NCBI GenBank assembly: GCA_963755755.1 | Contig: CAVWLJ010000002.1 | Coordinates: 1 to 64,000 of the forward strand | Reading direction: 5' to 3' | Source: DATKNA01 sp963755755 | GTDB taxonomy: Bacteria; Actinomycetota; Actinomycetes; Actinomycetales; Kineosporiaceae | DNA length: 64,000 bases | Shown: positions 10,602-19,669 of the stretch, in pieces | How the letters are laid out: each line of letters starts with the position of its first letter | How positions within the stretch are numbered: the first letter of the stretch is position 1 | Translations under genes and position numbers: made by a program | The notes under the pieces: model-generated | Told to the model about the DNA's origin: nothing | The model's input: the letters and a program-made list of their open reading frames with translations, nothing else | Databases searched by the model: none

Positions 10602-10715
10602 GGTCACAGATGGCACAGAATACACAGAATACACAGCGGAAAGGCCGCATCGACGAGCAAATTTTAACAGGTTGCTCTTTCTGTGTAATCTGTGCCTTCT
10701 CGGTCATCTGTGACC
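10602..10715. repeat. 35-bp imperfect inverted repeat with CACAGA units
   Basis: The left arm (10602-10636) and right arm (10681-10715) are each 35 bases. They pair as an imperfect inverted repeat: both contain a GGTCACAGAT end, a GGCACAGA block and a TACACAG end, with a 44-base AT-richer spacer. Within the left arm the unit CACAGAAT is repeated directly. The element immediately follows the GxxExxY gene. It could fold into a large stem-loop, or it may be a small repetitive (REP-like) element. Confidence 0.65.
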
Positions 10716-10775
10716 TCCAGGTCCGACTGGCGTAGTCGCTGGCAGGGCGACAAAGGTCTTGTGCCGCCACAGGAC
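10716..10775. other. Probable junction between two unrelated DNA segments
   Basis: To the left lie lower-GC DNA, Gemmatimonadota-like genes and the inverted repeat. To the right a high-GC actinobacterial gene starts in mid-protein: DUF885 sequence begins around 10,760 without the upstream several hundred residues of that family. No transposase, integrase, tRNA or target duplication marks the boundary. An assembly chimera is the simplest reading. Confidence 0.6.
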
Positions 10776-11275
10776 CGGGACGCGGGTGCGGTCGGCGTTC
10801 TGGAGCGGCCCGTTCGTCGAGGGCTGGGCGGTGTACGCCGAGGAGCTCGTCGCCGCGGCCGGGCTCGGCGGCCCCGAGGAGGACGACGACGCGCTGCGCA
10901 TGCAGCGGCTCAAGATGCTGCTGCGCTCGACGATCAACGCGATCCTCGACGTGCGGGTGCACGCCCGCGGCATGACCGAGGCCGAGGCGATGCGTCTGAT
11001 GACCGAGCGCGGGCACCAGGAGGACGGCGAGGCGGCGGGCAAGTGGCGCCGCGCGCTGCTGACCTCCGCCCAGCTCTCCACGTACTACACCGGCTATCAC
11101 GAGGTCCGCGGCGCGGTCGCCGCGGCTGCGCGCGGCACGCCCCGGCGCGAGCGACCGGGCGCTGCACGACGAGGTGCTCTCGCACGGCTCCCCGCCGCCC
11201 CGGCACCTGCGGACGCTGCTCGACCTCGCCCCGACTGAGGTCGGCAAGGGCGGGGAGCGAGCGCGGCGCCGATAG
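10759..11275 (+). CDS. DUF885 family protein, C-terminal fragment
   Basis: The readable part begins within the protein at RSAFWSGPFVEGWAVYAEEL, the conserved block of DUF885 proteins (predicted zinc metallopeptidase-like, about 550 residues). The helical C-terminal domain with LKMLLRSTINAILDVRVHA and STYYTGYHEV follows. A frame change near 11,125 leads to the true end, DEVLSHGSPPPRHLRTLLDL, with a stop at 11,273. The zinc-binding part (HEAxPGH-type) should lie upstream and is missing because of the junction. In actinobacteria such a gene can precede eno. Function in peptide degradation is a family-based guess. Confidence 0.65.
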
Positions 11276-11284
11276 GGTGACGCC

Positions 11285-12563
11285 GTGGCAACCATCGAGG
11301 ACATCGGAGCCCGCGAGATCCTCGACTCGCGCGGCAACCCCACCGTCGAGGTCGAGGTCCTGCTCGACGACGGCACGACCGCCCGCGCGGCCGTCCCGTC
11401 CGGCGCGTCGACCGGCGCCTTCGAGGCGGTCGAGCGCCGCGACGGCGACAAGAGCCGGTACGGCGGCAAGGGCGTCGAGCAGGCGGTCGACGCCGTCGTC
11501 GAGCAGATCGGTCCCGCGCTCGTCGGGCTTCGAGGCCACCGAGCAGCGGCTCGTCGACCAGGCGATGCTCGACCTCGACGGCACCCGACAACAAGGGCAA
11601 CCTCGGCGCCAACGCCATCCTCGGCGTCTCGCTCGCGGTCGCGAAGGCCGCGGCCGACTCCGCCGGCCTGCCGCTGTTCCGGTACGTCGGCGGCCCGAAC
11701 GCGCACGTCCTGCCGGTGCCGATGCTCAACATCCTCAACGGCGGCGCGCACGCCGACGGCGGCGTCGACATCCAGGAGTTCATGATCGCGCCGATCGGCG
11801 CGGCGAGCTTCCGCGAGGCGCTCCGCTGGGGCGCCGAGACCTACCACGCGCTCAAGTCCGTGCTCAAGGGCAAGGGCCTGGCGACCGGGCTCGGCGACGA
11901 GGGCGGCTTCGCGCCCGAGCCTGCCGACGAACCGGGACGCGCTCGAGCTCGTCGCCACCGCCGTCGAGCAGGCCGGGTTCCGGCTCGGGACCGACATCGG
12001 TCTCGCGCTCGACGTCGCCGCCACCGAGTTCTACGCCGACGGCGGCTACCGGTTCGAGGGCGCCAGCGCACAGCGACGAGATGATCGAGTACTACCGCGG
12101 CCTGGTCGACGCCTTCCCGCTCGTCTCGATCGAGGACCCGCTGTCCGAGGAGGACTGGGACGGCTGGACGGCGATGACCGCGGCGCTCGGCGACCGGGTG
12201 CAGATCGTCGGCGACGACCTCTTCGTCACCAACCCGCAGCGGCTGCAGCGCGGCATCGACGCCGGTGCCGCGAACGCGCTGCTCGTCAAGGTCAACCAGA
12301 TCGGCACGCTGACCGAGACGCTCGACGCCGTCGACCTCGCCCACCGCAGCGGGTACCGGACGATGATGAGCCACCGCTCGGGCGAGACCGAGGACACGAC
12401 GATCGCCGACCTCGCCGTCGCGGTCGGCTCCGGCCAGATCAAGACCGGCGCGCCGGCGCGGTCCGAGCGCGTCGCGAAGTACAACCAGCTCCTGCGCATC
12501 GAGGAGGAGCTCGACGACGCCGCCCTGTACGCCGGGCGCGGCGGCCTTCCCCGCTGCCGCTGA
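11285..12563 (+). CDS. eno: Enolase (frameshifted)
   Basis: Enolase converts 2-phosphoglycerate to phosphoenolpyruvate in glycolysis. The GTG start at 11285 gives ATIEDIGAREILDSRGNPTV. The SGASTGAFEAVE loop, PVPMLNILNGGAHADGG, VSIEDPLSEEDWDGW, QIVGDDLFVTNP, the lysine motif LVKVNQIGT and the signature MSHRSGETEDTTIADLAVA are all present. The protein ends near residue 425, normal for the family. Four single-base shifts (near 11,523, 11,587, 11,927 and 12,063) break the frame but no active-site block is lost, so sequencing errors are likely. It is followed by ftsB, DUF501 and ppx in the order conserved in actinobacteria. Confidence 0.93.
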
Positions 12564-12667
12564 CCTGCGATCCGCGTCGGGCGGCCTGCGGGCGCGTCGG
12601 ATCCGGACCGGCCCCGAGCCGTGGCATGGTCGGCGACCGACGTGAGACGACGGGAAGGGGTGCCGGC

Positions 12668-13274
12668 ATGACTCCGCGACGTCCGGTACCGCCCGGCCGG
12701 GCAGCCGGACGGCCCGGACCGTGCGAGCCGGCCGGCCCGCCGCCCGGCCGGCCGGTCCGACCGGTTCGCGCCGGCCAGTCCCGGGAGGCACGGCCGCCGC
12801 GGGCGCCCAGACCGCGGGGCGCGACGCCGGCACGACCGCCCCGGCGGCTGCCCGTCGTCCGGCCCGTGACGATGATGTCCGGGGTCCTCGTCATCCTGGC
12901 CCTGCTCATCGCCCCCTACGTGCGGCCCTACCTGGCGCAGCGCTCTCAGCTCGCCCAGGGCGGGAGGACCTGGTGCAGCTGCAGCGCGAGGTCGACGCCC
13001 TGCAGGCCGAGCGCGACCGCTGGAACGACCCCGACTACGTCAAGGCGCAGGCGCGGGCCAGGCTCCACATGGTGCTGCCGGGCGAGGTCGACGACGTCCG
13101 CCTCCAGCCGCAGACCAGCGCCGGGGCGAAGGCGGATCCCCGCAGCGCCGCAGCCGCTGTACCGGCGCGGTCCGGCGGGGCCTGGTACGGCACGCTCTGG
13201 CAGTCGGTGCGGACGGCGGGGACACCGAGCCCGCCGGCCCCGCGCCCTCGCCGTTGTCGTCGCCGTCGCCGTGA
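12668..13274 (+). CDS. FtsB/DivIC-like septum formation initiator (frameshifted)
   Basis: The ATG at 12668 opens a roughly 60-residue cytoplasmic tail rich in proline and arginine. A single transmembrane segment (MMSGVLVILALLIAPYV) and an extracytoplasmic coiled coil (LVQLQREVDALQAERDRWND) follow, then the family motif DPDYVKAQARARLHMVLPGE. This matches actinobacterial FtsB/DivIC proteins, which join FtsL and FtsQ in the divisome. The long proline-rich tail is typical of actinobacteria. Frame changes near 12,958 and 13,220 are needed. The TGA at 13272 overlaps the GTG of the next gene, so translation is probably coupled. Confidence 0.82.
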
Positions 13275-13812
13275 CGACCCCGCAGCGTGGGGACCTGGCG
13301 GCGGTCGAGGCACAGCTGCGGCGTCCGCCGCGCGGGGTGGTCGCCGTCGCCCGCCGCTGTCCCTGCGGCCTGCCCGACGTCGTGGCCACGGCTCCCAGGC
13401 TCGACGACGGCACCCCGTTCCCGACGACTCTTCTACCTCACCTGCCCGCGTGCCGTGAGCGCGATCGGCACGCTGGAGTCGTCGGGACTCATGCGGGAGA
13501 TGACGACACGCCTCGAGGAGGACCCGCGGGCTCTCCGCCCGCTACCGTGCCGCCCACGAGGACTACCTGCGTCGCCGCGGCGAGCTGGAGGACGCGCTCG
13601 GGGAGGTGCCGGAGATCGCCGGCGTCTCCGCGGGAGGCATGCCGGACCGGGTCAAGTGCCTGCACGTGCTCGTCGCGCACGCGCTCGCCGCGGGGCCGGG
13701 GGTGAACCCCCTCGGCGACGAGGCGCTCGCGTTGCTCCCCGCATGGTGGGAGCAGGGTCCGTGCGTTCGGGTCGACGGGACGAGCAACGGGAACGGGGAC
13801 GACCAGACATGA
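13271..13812 (+). CDS. DUF501 family protein (frameshifted)
   Basis: Beginning at the overlapping GTG, the protein reads GDLAAVEAQLRRPPRGVVAV and ARRCPCGLPDVVATAPRL. In shifted frames it continues with FYLTCPRAVSAIGTLESSGL and a C-terminal GMPDRVKCLHVLVAHALAAG. This is the DUF501 family (about 175 residues), found beside ftsB and ppx in actinobacteria. The conserved cysteines (CPCG, TCPR, KCLH) suggest metal or cofactor binding, but no function is established. Frame changes lie near 13,430 and 13,540. The stop overlaps the start of ppx by four bases. Confidence 0.8.
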
Positions 13813-14751
13813 CCAGGGTCGCGGTGGTCGACTGCGGCACGAACTCCTTCCGCCTGCTCGTCGCGGACGTCGACCCGGAGGCGGGGACGCTGACCGACGT
13901 CGACCGCCGCACCGAGATCGTCCGGCTCGGGCGAAGGGGTCGACGCGACGGGCCGGATCGCGGACGCCGCGCTGGAGCGGACGCTCGCGGTCGCGCGGTT
14001 CTACGCCGCCGTCGTCGAGGAGGCCGGCGCCGAGCGGGTGGCCGTCGTCGCGACCTCGGCGCTGCGCGACGCCGCCGACGCCGACGCGTTCGCCGCCGGC
14101 ATCCGGGACGTCCTCGGCGTCGATCCCCGGGTCGTCGGCGGGGACGACGAGGCGCGGCTCGCCTTCGCCGGGGCGGTCCGAGCGCTGCCCGGTTACGAGG
14201 GGCCGGTGCTCGTCGTCGACATCGGCGGCGGGTCCACCGAGCTGGTGCTGGGGGAGCGGGCCGACGGGCCGATCCAGGCCCGCAGCGTCGACGTCGGCTC
14301 GGTCCGGCTCACCGAGCGCCACCTGCGTTCCGACCCGCCGACCAAGGCCGAGGTCGAGCGGGCCCGCGCGGACGTCGCCGAGGCGCTCGACCACGTGGCG
14401 CAGGCGGTGGAGCTGGCACGCACCCGGACTCTCGTCGGCGTCGCCGGCACCGTCACCACGATGACCGCGCACGCACTGGCGCTGCCGACGTACGAGGCCG
14501 AGGCCGTCGACGGCGCGGTGCTCGGAGTGGGCGTGCTGCGGGCGGCGTGCGAGGACATGCTCTCGAGGTCACGCGCGAGCCGGGCGGAGCTGCCGTACCT
14601 CGAGCAGGGCCGCATCGACGTGATCGGGGCCGGGGCGCTCATCTGGAGCGAGATCCTCGACCGCGTCCAGCAGGAGGCCGGGGTCGGCGAGGTCGTCACC
14701 AGCGAGCACGATCTGCTCGACGGTGCCGCCTGGTCCCTCGCGCAGGACTGA
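13809..14751 (+). CDS. Ppx/GppA family exopolyphosphatase (one frameshift)
   Basis: The protein starts TRVAVVDCGTNSFRLLVADV, the first phosphate-binding motif of the ASKHA fold, and has the second motif VLVVDIGGGSTELVLGERA. It ends in LIWSEILDRV and SEHDLLDGAAWSLAQD. At about 314 residues it is a short, actinobacterial-type Ppx/GppA phosphatase acting on polyphosphate or on pppGpp. Family members differ in substrate, so the exact one is not certain. One indel near 13,932 (in the motif after EIVRLG) breaks the frame. The gene is translationally coupled to DUF501. Confidence 0.88.
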
Positions 14752-14801
14752 CCGCGGCACCCGCACCGGCTCCTCAGGACCATCGGCTACGGTGGCCGCG
14801 C

Positions 14802-15487
14802 GTGAGCGCATGCAGCACCGGACGGGCGGGTCGCCGCCGTCTCGTCGGCGTCGCCGTCTCGGCGGCCCTCGCCGTCGTCCCGCTCGCCGCGTGCTCCGTT
14901 CCGCGTGAAGCCGACTTCGCCTCCGGCGCGGACACGCCGTCGGTGTCCCCGTCGACCACGCCCTCGATCTCCGCCTCGCCCTCGCCCTCGCCGACGCCCT
15001 CGCCGTCCGCCTCGCCCTCACCCACACCTCGCCCTCGCCCATGCCGTCGCCGACGCCCGCGCCCGTGAGGCCACCGCGCCCGAAGGCGGTCCCGGGCTAC
15101 GCGCTGAGCGCGGCGCCGCGGTCCGTGCCGAACCCCTTGGCCGGGGTCAAGGGCGCGAACGAGGTGTTCGGCGCGACGACGGTCCGGTCGGTCTCGTCGA
15201 AGGGCAGCCGGTGGGCCTGGTGTTCCTGTTCGCCGTCCGGCCGCAGTACCTGGGGGACCCCCAGGTGATCGGCGCGGTCGTCTCGCGGCTCACGAGCTCG
15301 ATCAGCCGCAGCGGCGTGCCCGCTGAGGCAGCAGACCTGGGGCGGGCGGACGGTGCACGTGGGCTCCTCGGCCAAGAACGGCACCATCGCGCTCTGGTAC
15401 CGCGCGGGAGTGCTCACCGTCGTCGTCGGCGGCGCCGATCCGGGCGCCGTCACCTCGTACGCGAAGCAGCTCCTGGCGGTCTCCTGA
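14802..15487 (+). CDS. Predicted lipoprotein with Pro/Ser/Thr-rich linker (frameshifted)
   Basis: A GTG start gives a basic N-region, a hydrophobic core and the lipobox LAAC, so it is likely exported and lipid-anchored. A low-complexity linker of repeated SPSP/TPSP units follows the anchor (about residues 45-80). Past it, in shifted frames, comes a roughly 120-residue domain (GYALSAAPRSVPNPLAGVKG, PVGLVFLFAVRPQYL, WYRAGVLTVVVGG). The domain is not one I recognise. The C-terminus QLLAVS ends at 15,487, 29 bases before the dienelactone hydrolase gene. The repetitive linker is a natural place for sequencing slips, and one frame change lies there. Confidence 0.65.
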
Positions 15488-15516
15488 TCACGCCGCACCC
15501 CTCTAGGGTGTGCGCC

Positions 15517-16201
15517 ATGGGATCGATGGTGACCTTCGCGAGCAACGGCGGCACGGCTGACGGCTACCTGGCGGAAGCCGAGGGCGGCGGGCCCGGGGCT
15601 CATCCTCATCCAGGAGTGGTGGGGCCTGGTCGGGCACATCAAGGACGTGGCGGAGCGGTTCGCCTCCGCGGGCTTCACCACGCTGGCGCCCGACTTCTTC
15701 CACGGCGCCAGCACCGGCGAACCCGACGAGGCCATGCGGCTCATGATGGGGCTGGCGATGGACCAGGCCGCGAAGGACGTCGCGGGCGCGGCCACGTACC
15801 TCTCCGGCCTCGAGTCGGTGACGAGCCAGGAGATCGGCGTCGTCGGCTTCTGCATGGGCGGCTCGCTCGCGCTCTGGAGCCCGACCGTCGCGGAGAACAT
15901 CAGCGCCGCGGTCGGCTTCTACCCGGCGATGCCGTGGGAGCGGATGAACCCCTCGTGGGGCGGCTACGCCGGCAAGGCCGCCCTGATCCACTGCGACGAG
16001 GAGGACGGGCTGTCGGCGGCGCCCGGGATCCAGACCGCGATCTCGGCCATCGAGGCCGCGGGCGGCACCGTCGAGGTCCACGACTACCCCGGCACCCAGC
16101 ACGCGTTCTTCAACGACGAGCGCCCGGAGGTGCACGACGCCGACGCGTCCGAGGCTGCGTGGGAGCGGACCGTCACGTTCCTGCACGAGCACCTGGGCTG
16201 A
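15517..16201 (+). CDS. Dienelactone hydrolase family protein (one frameshift)
   Basis: The alpha/beta-hydrolase has the family's EWWG motif (QEWWGLVGHIKDVAERFA). The nucleophile cysteine is in VVGFCMGGSLAL and the catalytic histidine in GTQHAFFNDERP; the aspartate is probably in the loop before the latter. Length is about 228 residues. Dienelactone hydrolases open dienelactones to maleylacetate, but many homologues act on other esters, so the substrate is open. One indel near 15,595, in a run of G and C, shifts the frame right after the N-terminal 28 residues. Confidence 0.88.
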
Positions 16202-16278
16202 GACCCTGACCCTGCTGCCGCACCCGGCCACCGGGGAGCTGTTCGCCTCCCCGGTGCCGCCGGGCACGGGATGGCCGG

Positions 16279-17043
16279 GTGACCCGTCGGGCCCGGACAC
16301 GCCCTGCCGCACACGGTGCGGACGACGTCCGCCGGCTCGCGGCCGGAGCGCCCGACCTCGCCGAGCTCGAGGCGCGGGTCGGCGTCTGCCGTGCCTGCCC
16401 ACGGCTGGTCGACTGGCGCGAGGAGGTCGCCCGCACGAAGCGGCGGTCGTTCGCCGACGAGCCCTACTGGGGCCGGCCGGTGCCGGGCTGGGGCGACGAG
16501 CGGGCGTGGCTCCTCGTCGTGGGCCTCGCCCCGGCCGCCCAGGGCGGCAACCGCACCGGCCGCATCTTCACCGGCGACCGTTCCGGCGACTGGATCTTCG
16601 GCGCGCTCCACCGCGCGGGCCTCGCGACGCAGCCGCACAGCGTGCACGCGGCGGACGGCCAGCGACTGCTCGGCGCCCGGATGGCGGCGCCCGTCCGGTG
16701 CGCACCGCCGGCGAACAGGCCGACCCCGGCGGAGCGGGACACCTGCGCGCCCTGGTTCGACCGCGAGGTCCGGCTCGTCGAGCCGACGCTGCGCGTCGTC
16801 CTCGCACTGGGCGGGTTCGCCTGGGAGGCGTTCCTCGCCTGCGCCTCCCGCCTCGGCTGGTCGGTGCCCACGCCTCGTCCGCGGTTCGCGCACGGAGCGG
16901 CCGTCGACCTGCCGCGACCGGCGGGCACGCCCGTCACCCTGCTGGCCACCTACCACGTCAGCCAGCAGAACACCTTCACCGGACGCCTCACCGAGGCCAT
17001 GCTGGACGAGATCGTGGCCTTGGCCTGCGCGAACGCGCCCTAG
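16279..17043 (+). CDS. Uracil-DNA glycosylase, family 5-like (UdgB type)
   Basis: This base-excision-repair enzyme shows VCRACPRLVDWREEV, LVVGLAPAAQGGNRTGRIFT followed by GD, and the C-terminal histidine motif ATYHVSQQNTFTGRLT. Four cysteines (two in the CRAC block, two between VRCAP and DTCAPW) match the iron-sulfur cluster of this family. The listed GTG start gives a poor N-terminus. A better N-terminus (LPHPATGELFASPVPPGTGW) lies in another frame from about 16,210, so an indel near 16,305 is likely and the true start lies just after the preceding gene. It overlaps the end of the convergent membrane-protein gene by 4 bases. Confidence 0.87.
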   Translation: MTRRARTRPAAHGADDVRRLAAGAPDLAELEARVGVCRACPRLVDWREEVARTKRRSFADEPYWGRPVPGWGDERAWLLVVGLAPAAQGGNRTGRIFTGDRSGDWIFGALHRAGLATQPHSVHAADGQRLLGARMAAPVRCAPPANRPTPAERDTCAPWFDREVRLVEPTLRVVLALGGFAWEAFLACASRLGWSVPTPRPRFAHGAAVDLPRPAGTPVTLLATYHVSQQNTFTGRLTEAMLDEIVALACANAP

Positions 17044-17609
17044 TGCAGCGCCAGCTTCAGGACCGTCACGGCGAGGGCGAGACCGAGCGCCACGACGCCG
17101 AGGGCGAGGGCACGCAGACGGCGGTGGCCTCGCCTGCGGGACTCGAGGACGACCAGGGCGCCCACGAACAGCGCCACCGCGATCCGGCCGCTGGAGAGCT
17201 CCTCCTGCACGAGGGGGACGACGAGGACCGCGATCGACGCGACGACGGCGAGGATCACCGCCATGACCAGCTGGCTGAACAGCATCTCCCCGGGCGAGTG
17301 GTGCAAGCCGGGGTCGTCGACGAGGTAGGCGGCGAGGCCGAGCGCGAACCAGTGCGCGACAGCAAGCCCGAGGGTCGTCCCCCAGATGATGAGGAGGAGC
17401 TCCGGCATCGGGGGCGGCGCGCTGTCCTTGGGCACGCTGAGCGCGACCAGCAGGGTGATGCCCAGGTAGAAGGCCATCGTGTCGGCCTCGCGCCGCAGCG
17501 ACGGGTCACTGCGGGTTGCGCGCACCTGCCGAGCGAGAGCACCGAGTCCGGTGCTCGGCCCGGGCGGCTCGGCCGCCGGGGCGGCCTCATCGCTGCTCGT
17601 CATGCCCAC
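17040..17609 (-). CDS. Integral membrane protein of unknown function
   Basis: About 189 residues. A hydrophilic N-terminal 45 residues is followed by four to five hydrophobic segments (FYLGITLLVALSV, LLLIIWGTTLGLAVAHWFAL, LVMAVILAVVASIAVLVVPL, a segment with ALFVGALVVL, and the C-terminal ALGVVALGLALAVTVLKLAL). One arginine-rich loop (ESRRRGHRRLR) should face the cytoplasm. I recognise no named domain. The start may be the ATG at 17609 or the one two codons later. It is convergent with the glycosylase gene. Confidence 0.65.
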   Translation of the reverse strand: MGMTSSDEAAPAAEPPGPSTGLGALARQVRATRSDPSLRREADTMAFYLGITLLVALSVPKDSAPPPMPELLLIIWGTTLGLAVAHWFALGLAAYLVDDPGLHHSPGEMLFSQLVMAVILAVVASIAVLVVPLVQEELSSGRIAVALFVGALVVLESRRRGHRRLRALALGVVALGLALAVTVLKLALH

Positions 17610-17797
17610 CGTGGGGTCGTCGGAGGTTCCGTCCGAGGTCCGTCACCGTCCCGCCTCTCTCACACAACACCTCCGTGACCCTCGGCTGGGATCAACCCTG
17701 CGGACGGGGCGGAACAGGGAATGCATCACAGCCAGGTAGGCGCCGGGGCTGTTCGGTGGGTCCGATGATCGGCAGCTCGTCGACCACCTCGTAGCCA

Positions 17798-18156
17798 CTA
17801 CGCGGTCGCGCGCTCCACGAGTCCGCCGCTGTGAATGGGTCGTACCTCGACCCCGCCCCCCTCGCGGACGACCGGATTCGTCCCGGCGATGGCCTGCGCT
17901 GTCTTGAGGTCGGGCGCCTCGATCACGTAGAAGCCGACCACCACTTCAGGGGAGTCGACGAACGGTCCGTCCGTGGTCCCGCTGCCGCGGATCGACGTCG
18001 GCCATGTCGCGCGGTGTGAGCGCGTAGGCGACCAGCATGGCGTTGGCCGCGGTCAGCTCGTCGGCGTGCTCATCACACGACGCCGTGTCCTGCCTCGGTG
18101 GCATCCGGGGCGTGGGCCGAGTCATTCGCGTACATGAGGACGGCGTACCGCGCCAT
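17798..18156 (-). CDS. YCII-domain (DGPF-type) protein (frameshifted)
   Basis: From the ATG at 18156 the protein begins ARYAVLMYANDS. In further frames it shows HADELTAANAMLVAYALTPR and then DGPFVDSPEVVVGFYVIEAP with the C-terminal EVRPIHSGGLVERATA. DGPF and the following GFYVIEA are characteristic of the YCII-related family that often accompanies ECF sigma factors in actinobacteria. No sigma factor is visible beside it. Two indels (near 18,080 and 17,995) interrupt the frame. The molecular role is not known; related proteins have a dimeric alpha-beta barrel fold. Confidence 0.75.
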
Positions 18157-18240
18157 CGCTGGTCTCCTCTCGCCTGCCGCAGCACCATAGCCCGACACCT
18201 CCTCTCGGACTCGGGCCGGCTTCGTCCGCGCGGGTTCCCC

Positions 18241-18800
18241 TTAGGTCTGGTCGGCGGTCAGCAGCTGGGTGGCGGCGAGCTCGGCGTAGGGGCGTCGGCC
18301 GTCAGGTGACGCCGACCCCGACCAGCACGGTCATCGAGACGCCGAGCAGCCGCAGGTCCAGCCAGCCCATGAGGATCAGCGCGCCGACGAAGCGGAGCGA
18401 CCCGTCGACGAGGTCGACCAGCGCCGTGGTCGCGGCCGAGCGGAGCAGGGAGCTGTCCGCGGTGATCCTGCTGACCAGGTCGCCGGGCGAGCTGTGGTCG
18501 AGCTCGTCGACGCGCAGCCGGACCATCCGCCGGGTGAGCTGCTGCCGGACGTCCCGCACCACCCGCTCGGCGGCGCGGCCGAGGACGGCGCTGTTCGCGG
18601 CGGTCAGCGCGGCGGCGGCGACCACGAGCGCGGCGAGCGCGACGACCGGGCCGACGAGGGAGCCGCCGCCGGAGAGCGTGTCGATGACCGCTTGGCGACG
18701 AGCGGCTGCACGAGCCCGGCCGCGCCCGCCAGCAGCGCGAGGAACGTCCCGACGAGCAGGGCGCCGTGTGCGGCCGGGCGTAGGCGAGGAGGCGGCGCAC
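18241..18800 (-). pseudogene. ABC exporter remnant lacking the ATPase domain
   Basis: Reading from a GTG at 18800, the protein starts RRLLAYARPHTA. After one indel it shows the type I exporter membrane domain (SLVGPVVALAALVVAAAALT, then VVRDVRQQLTRRMVRLRVDE, then a segment with DLVSRITADSSLLRSA, then GALILMGWLDLRLLG). After MTVLVGVGVT it breaks off. The next bases encode RRPYAELAATQLLTADQT in another frame and stop at 18241, which resembles the extreme C-terminus of the same type of exporter. About 380 residues, including the Walker A, signature and Walker B motifs, are absent. Either the gene has an internal deletion or sequence was lost in assembly. Confidence 0.7.
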
Positions 18801-18833
18801 CCGCTCATCCTCGCTCCCACGTCTGCGGCGTGA

Positions 18834-19604
18834 TCAGGCGAGGGTGGCGTGCATCTCCCAGACCAGGACCTCCGCCGGCTCGAGCGCCGTGACCTGCTGG
18901 CCGCCGACGGTGATCCGGGCCGCGTCCCCGGCGTCCAGGCGGCCGCTGTCCTCGAGGGCGACGGCGCCGCGCGGCACGAACAGGTGCACGAACGGAGCCT
19001 CCGGCAGCTGCACCGTCTCCCCGGCCTGCAGGCGGGCCACGAGCAGCGCGGCGTACCGGTTCCGGATGTGGATCGCGGTGTGCTCCGCGTACTTCTCCAT
19101 GCCGCTGGCGACCGGGTGCAGGCCGCCGCGCATGAGCTCGTCGTCGATCTCGAGCTGCTCGTACCCGGGCGTGATGCCGGCCTCGTCGGGCACGACCCAC
19201 ATCTGCACGAAGTGCACCGGGTCGGCGTGCGTGTCGCCGCCGGTGAGCCGCCACGAGTCGTTCTTCTCCGAGTGCAGGATCCCGGTGCCGGCGCTCATGC
19301 GCTGGGCGAGGCCGGGATAGATGACGCCGCTGTGGCCCTCGGAGTCCTGGTGGACCAGCGATCCCTGCATCACCCAGGTGACGATCTCCATGTCGCGGTG
19401 CGGGTGGGTCTCGAACCCGGTGCCGGGCTGCACGAGGTCGTCGTTGTTGACCAGGAGCAGGCCGAAGTGCGTGTTCTGCGGCTCGTAGTGGCGCCCGAAG
19501 GAGAACGAGTGCTTCGAGTCCAGCCAGCCGATCTTCGTGCTGAAGCGGTCGGAGGCGCGTCGCAGGTCGACGCTCGGCTCGAGGGTGCGGGTGGTCTCGC
19601 TCAT
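18834..19604 (-). CDS. Pirin-like bicupin (quercetin dioxygenase family)
   Basis: An intact 256-residue protein with the pirin cupin motifs: FETHPHRDMEIVTWVMQG (metal-binding histidines), QRMSAGTGILHSEKND, and VHFVQMWVVPDE. Members bind Fe or other divalent metals. Some oxidise quercetin, others act as redox-sensitive regulators, so the role is not certain. Start at the ATG 19604 is supported by a good GGAGATC-like site upstream. A GTTGAA direct repeat lies 24-36 bases upstream of the start. Confidence 0.9.
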   Translation of the reverse strand: MSETTRTLEPSVDLRRASDRFSTKIGWLDSKHSFSFGRHYEPQNTHFGLLLVNNDDLVQPGTGFETHPHRDMEIVTWVMQGSLVHQDSEGHSGVIYPGLAQRMSAGTGILHSEKNDSWRLTGGDTHADPVHFVQMWVVPDEAGITPGYEQLEIDDELMRGGLHPVASGMEKYAEHTAIHIRNRYAALLVARLQAGETVQLPEAPFVHLFVPRGAVALEDSGRLDAGDAARITVGGQQVTALEPAEVLVWEMHATLA

Positions 19605-19669
19605 CGGATCTCCTCGCCGGAAGTCTGGTTGAAAGTTGAACTATCGGCGGAACCCTCCGCGGCTCCCGG

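Noticed and set aside
10602..10715. Inverted repeat considered as insertion-sequence ends
   Set aside because: There is no transposase frame between or beside the arms and the spacer is only 44 bases, too short for any element.
15647..16201. Carboxymethylenebutenolidase annotated as a separate shorter gene
   Set aside because: The residues upstream (EWWG motif side) belong to the same protein in a different frame; one indel explains it.
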